From Ichthyophonus hoferi (taxonomy: Eukaryota; Opisthokonta; Ichthyosporea; Ichthyophonida; Ichthyophonidae), in NCBI GenBank assembly GCA_002751075.1, contig NAOQ01000397.1:1-23180 (forward strand): a DNA stretch of 23,180 nucleotides, read 5' to 3'. Both the position numbers and the translations under genes were made by a program. Under the pieces are notes generated by a model, which was given only the letters and a program-made list of their open reading frames with translations, did no database searches and was not told the origin of the DNA. Positions within the stretch are counted from its first letter, which is position 1; each line of letters opens with the position of its first letter. Below, one piece after another: positions 22,336 to 23,180 of the stretch.

Positions 22336-22737
22336 CTTATATAATAAAGAAATATAAATGTATGGTTAGGCAATAAAAAATAAATAGATTTCATATATAT
22401 AACACTGTTATGTTTTCTTATTTCCCCCACTTTTCATAGTTTGCTTAAAATCTTAAAAATTAAAATATTATTACTGAATGTATGCATATATATATTCTCT
22501 CTCAACATAGTCCTATTCTTATGATAAAGGGAGGTTAAATCGACTAAATAATAGACTTGGATAGATACAATGCTTTCACTTTAGGCATTAAAACCTAATA
22601 TAAGATATATTACCAGTAATTACTAAATTATTGAATATTTACCTAGATATAGAATTTTATAATATAATGAACTGTATTAAAATATACCGCACCACCCAAT
22701 ACTCGATTTCAAAAAAATTAAAATAAAATAAAACTAC
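22336..22737. other. AT-rich stretch upstream of the visible minus-strand exons
   Basis: No further exon could be recognised on the minus strand here. It is likely intron or 5' flank of the unrecognised gene. A short minus-strand pyrimidine-rich run (TTTATATTTCTTTATT) directly precedes the exon start. Confidence 0.35.
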
Positions 22738-23180
22738 ACCGCAATACAATAAAATGCAAGATAATATAATACAATACAATACAGTATAATATAATACAAT
22801 ACAATATAGTATAAAATAATATAAAATAATATAATATAATATAATATAATACAATACAACACAATACAATATAATATAGCATAATACAATACAATACAAT
22901 ACAATACCATAAAATATAATGAAATACAATACACTATAATATAATACAATACAATACCATAAAATACAATATAATGAAATACAATACAGTATAACACAAC
23001 CCAACCCAATACAATACAATACAATACAATATAATATAATACAATACAATATAGTATAACATAATACAATATAGTATAATATAATACAATAAAATACCAT
23101 ACAATACAATATAATATAATACAATACAATATAGTATAATATAATACAATACAATATAATATAATACAATACAATATAAT
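22738..23180. repeat. Pentanucleotide satellite array (ACAAT / ATAAT), open at the right edge
   Basis: About 440 bases consist almost wholly of five-base units alternating between ACAAT and ATAAT types, with scattered variants (ATAGT, ACCAT, CCAAC). The longest pure run is about 23131-23180, at the window edge, while units degrade leftwards, as expected if the younger core lies beyond the window. On the minus strand the unit contains no stop codon in any frame, which produces long artificial Tyr/Ile/Leu/Val/Cys frames. Confidence 0.9.

Noticed and set aside
22657-23174. Long minus-strand open frames (up to 170 codons) rich in Tyr, Ile, Leu, Val and Cys
   Set aside because: They are translations of the pentanucleotide array, which has no stop codon on that strand. 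The same residue pattern appears in all three frames.

Overview
The window is AT-rich eukaryotic nuclear DNA with spliceosomal introns (GT...AG, mostly CAG acceptors, about 250-820 nt in the well-supported genes). TAA, TAG and TGA all end recognisable proteins, so the standard genetic code fits. A myosin essential-light-chain-like gene points to Amorphea (an amoebozoan or a unicellular relative of animals and fungi). This is an inference; no marker here fixes the species.

Layout. (1) 1-36: possibly the last codons of a + strand gene entering from the left. (2) 656-2742: a four-exon pepsin-family (A1) aspartic protease with a signal peptide and both catalytic DTG motifs. Its second exon carries one extra base between two well-conserved stretches, so the gene is either broken in this copy or the base is a sequence error. 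(3) 2743-9317: about 6.5 kb of AT-rich DNA with hairpins and short pentamer tracts. It may be partly intergenic and partly a long first intron of the next gene. (4) 9318-10606: three exons of an EF-hand protein closest to the myosin essential light chain. The short first exon is uncertain, with candidates at 6313 and 7283. (5) 10607-14876: mostly non-coding, with a nested hairpin, some coding-like scraps and a 46-codon ORF at 14030-14170. (6) 14877-20201: a complete seven-exon gene for a 652-residue DUF4954 protein (a hexapeptide-repeat, left-handed beta-helix family known to me mainly from Bacteroidetes and spirochaetes). (7) 20202-21799: 3' flank with a diverged tandem duplication and microsatellites. 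(8) 21800-22335, minus strand: the last two visible exons of an unrecognised gene, tail-to-tail with the DUF4954 gene. (9) 22738-23180: a pentanucleotide array (ACAAT/ATAAT) running off the window.

The genes do not form an obvious pathway. The most notable item is the intron-rich eukaryotic DUF4954 gene. Intron donors of the form GTGGGT occur three times in it and in no other gene here. No CRISPR array, rRNA or tRNA gene, or intact mobile element was recognised.
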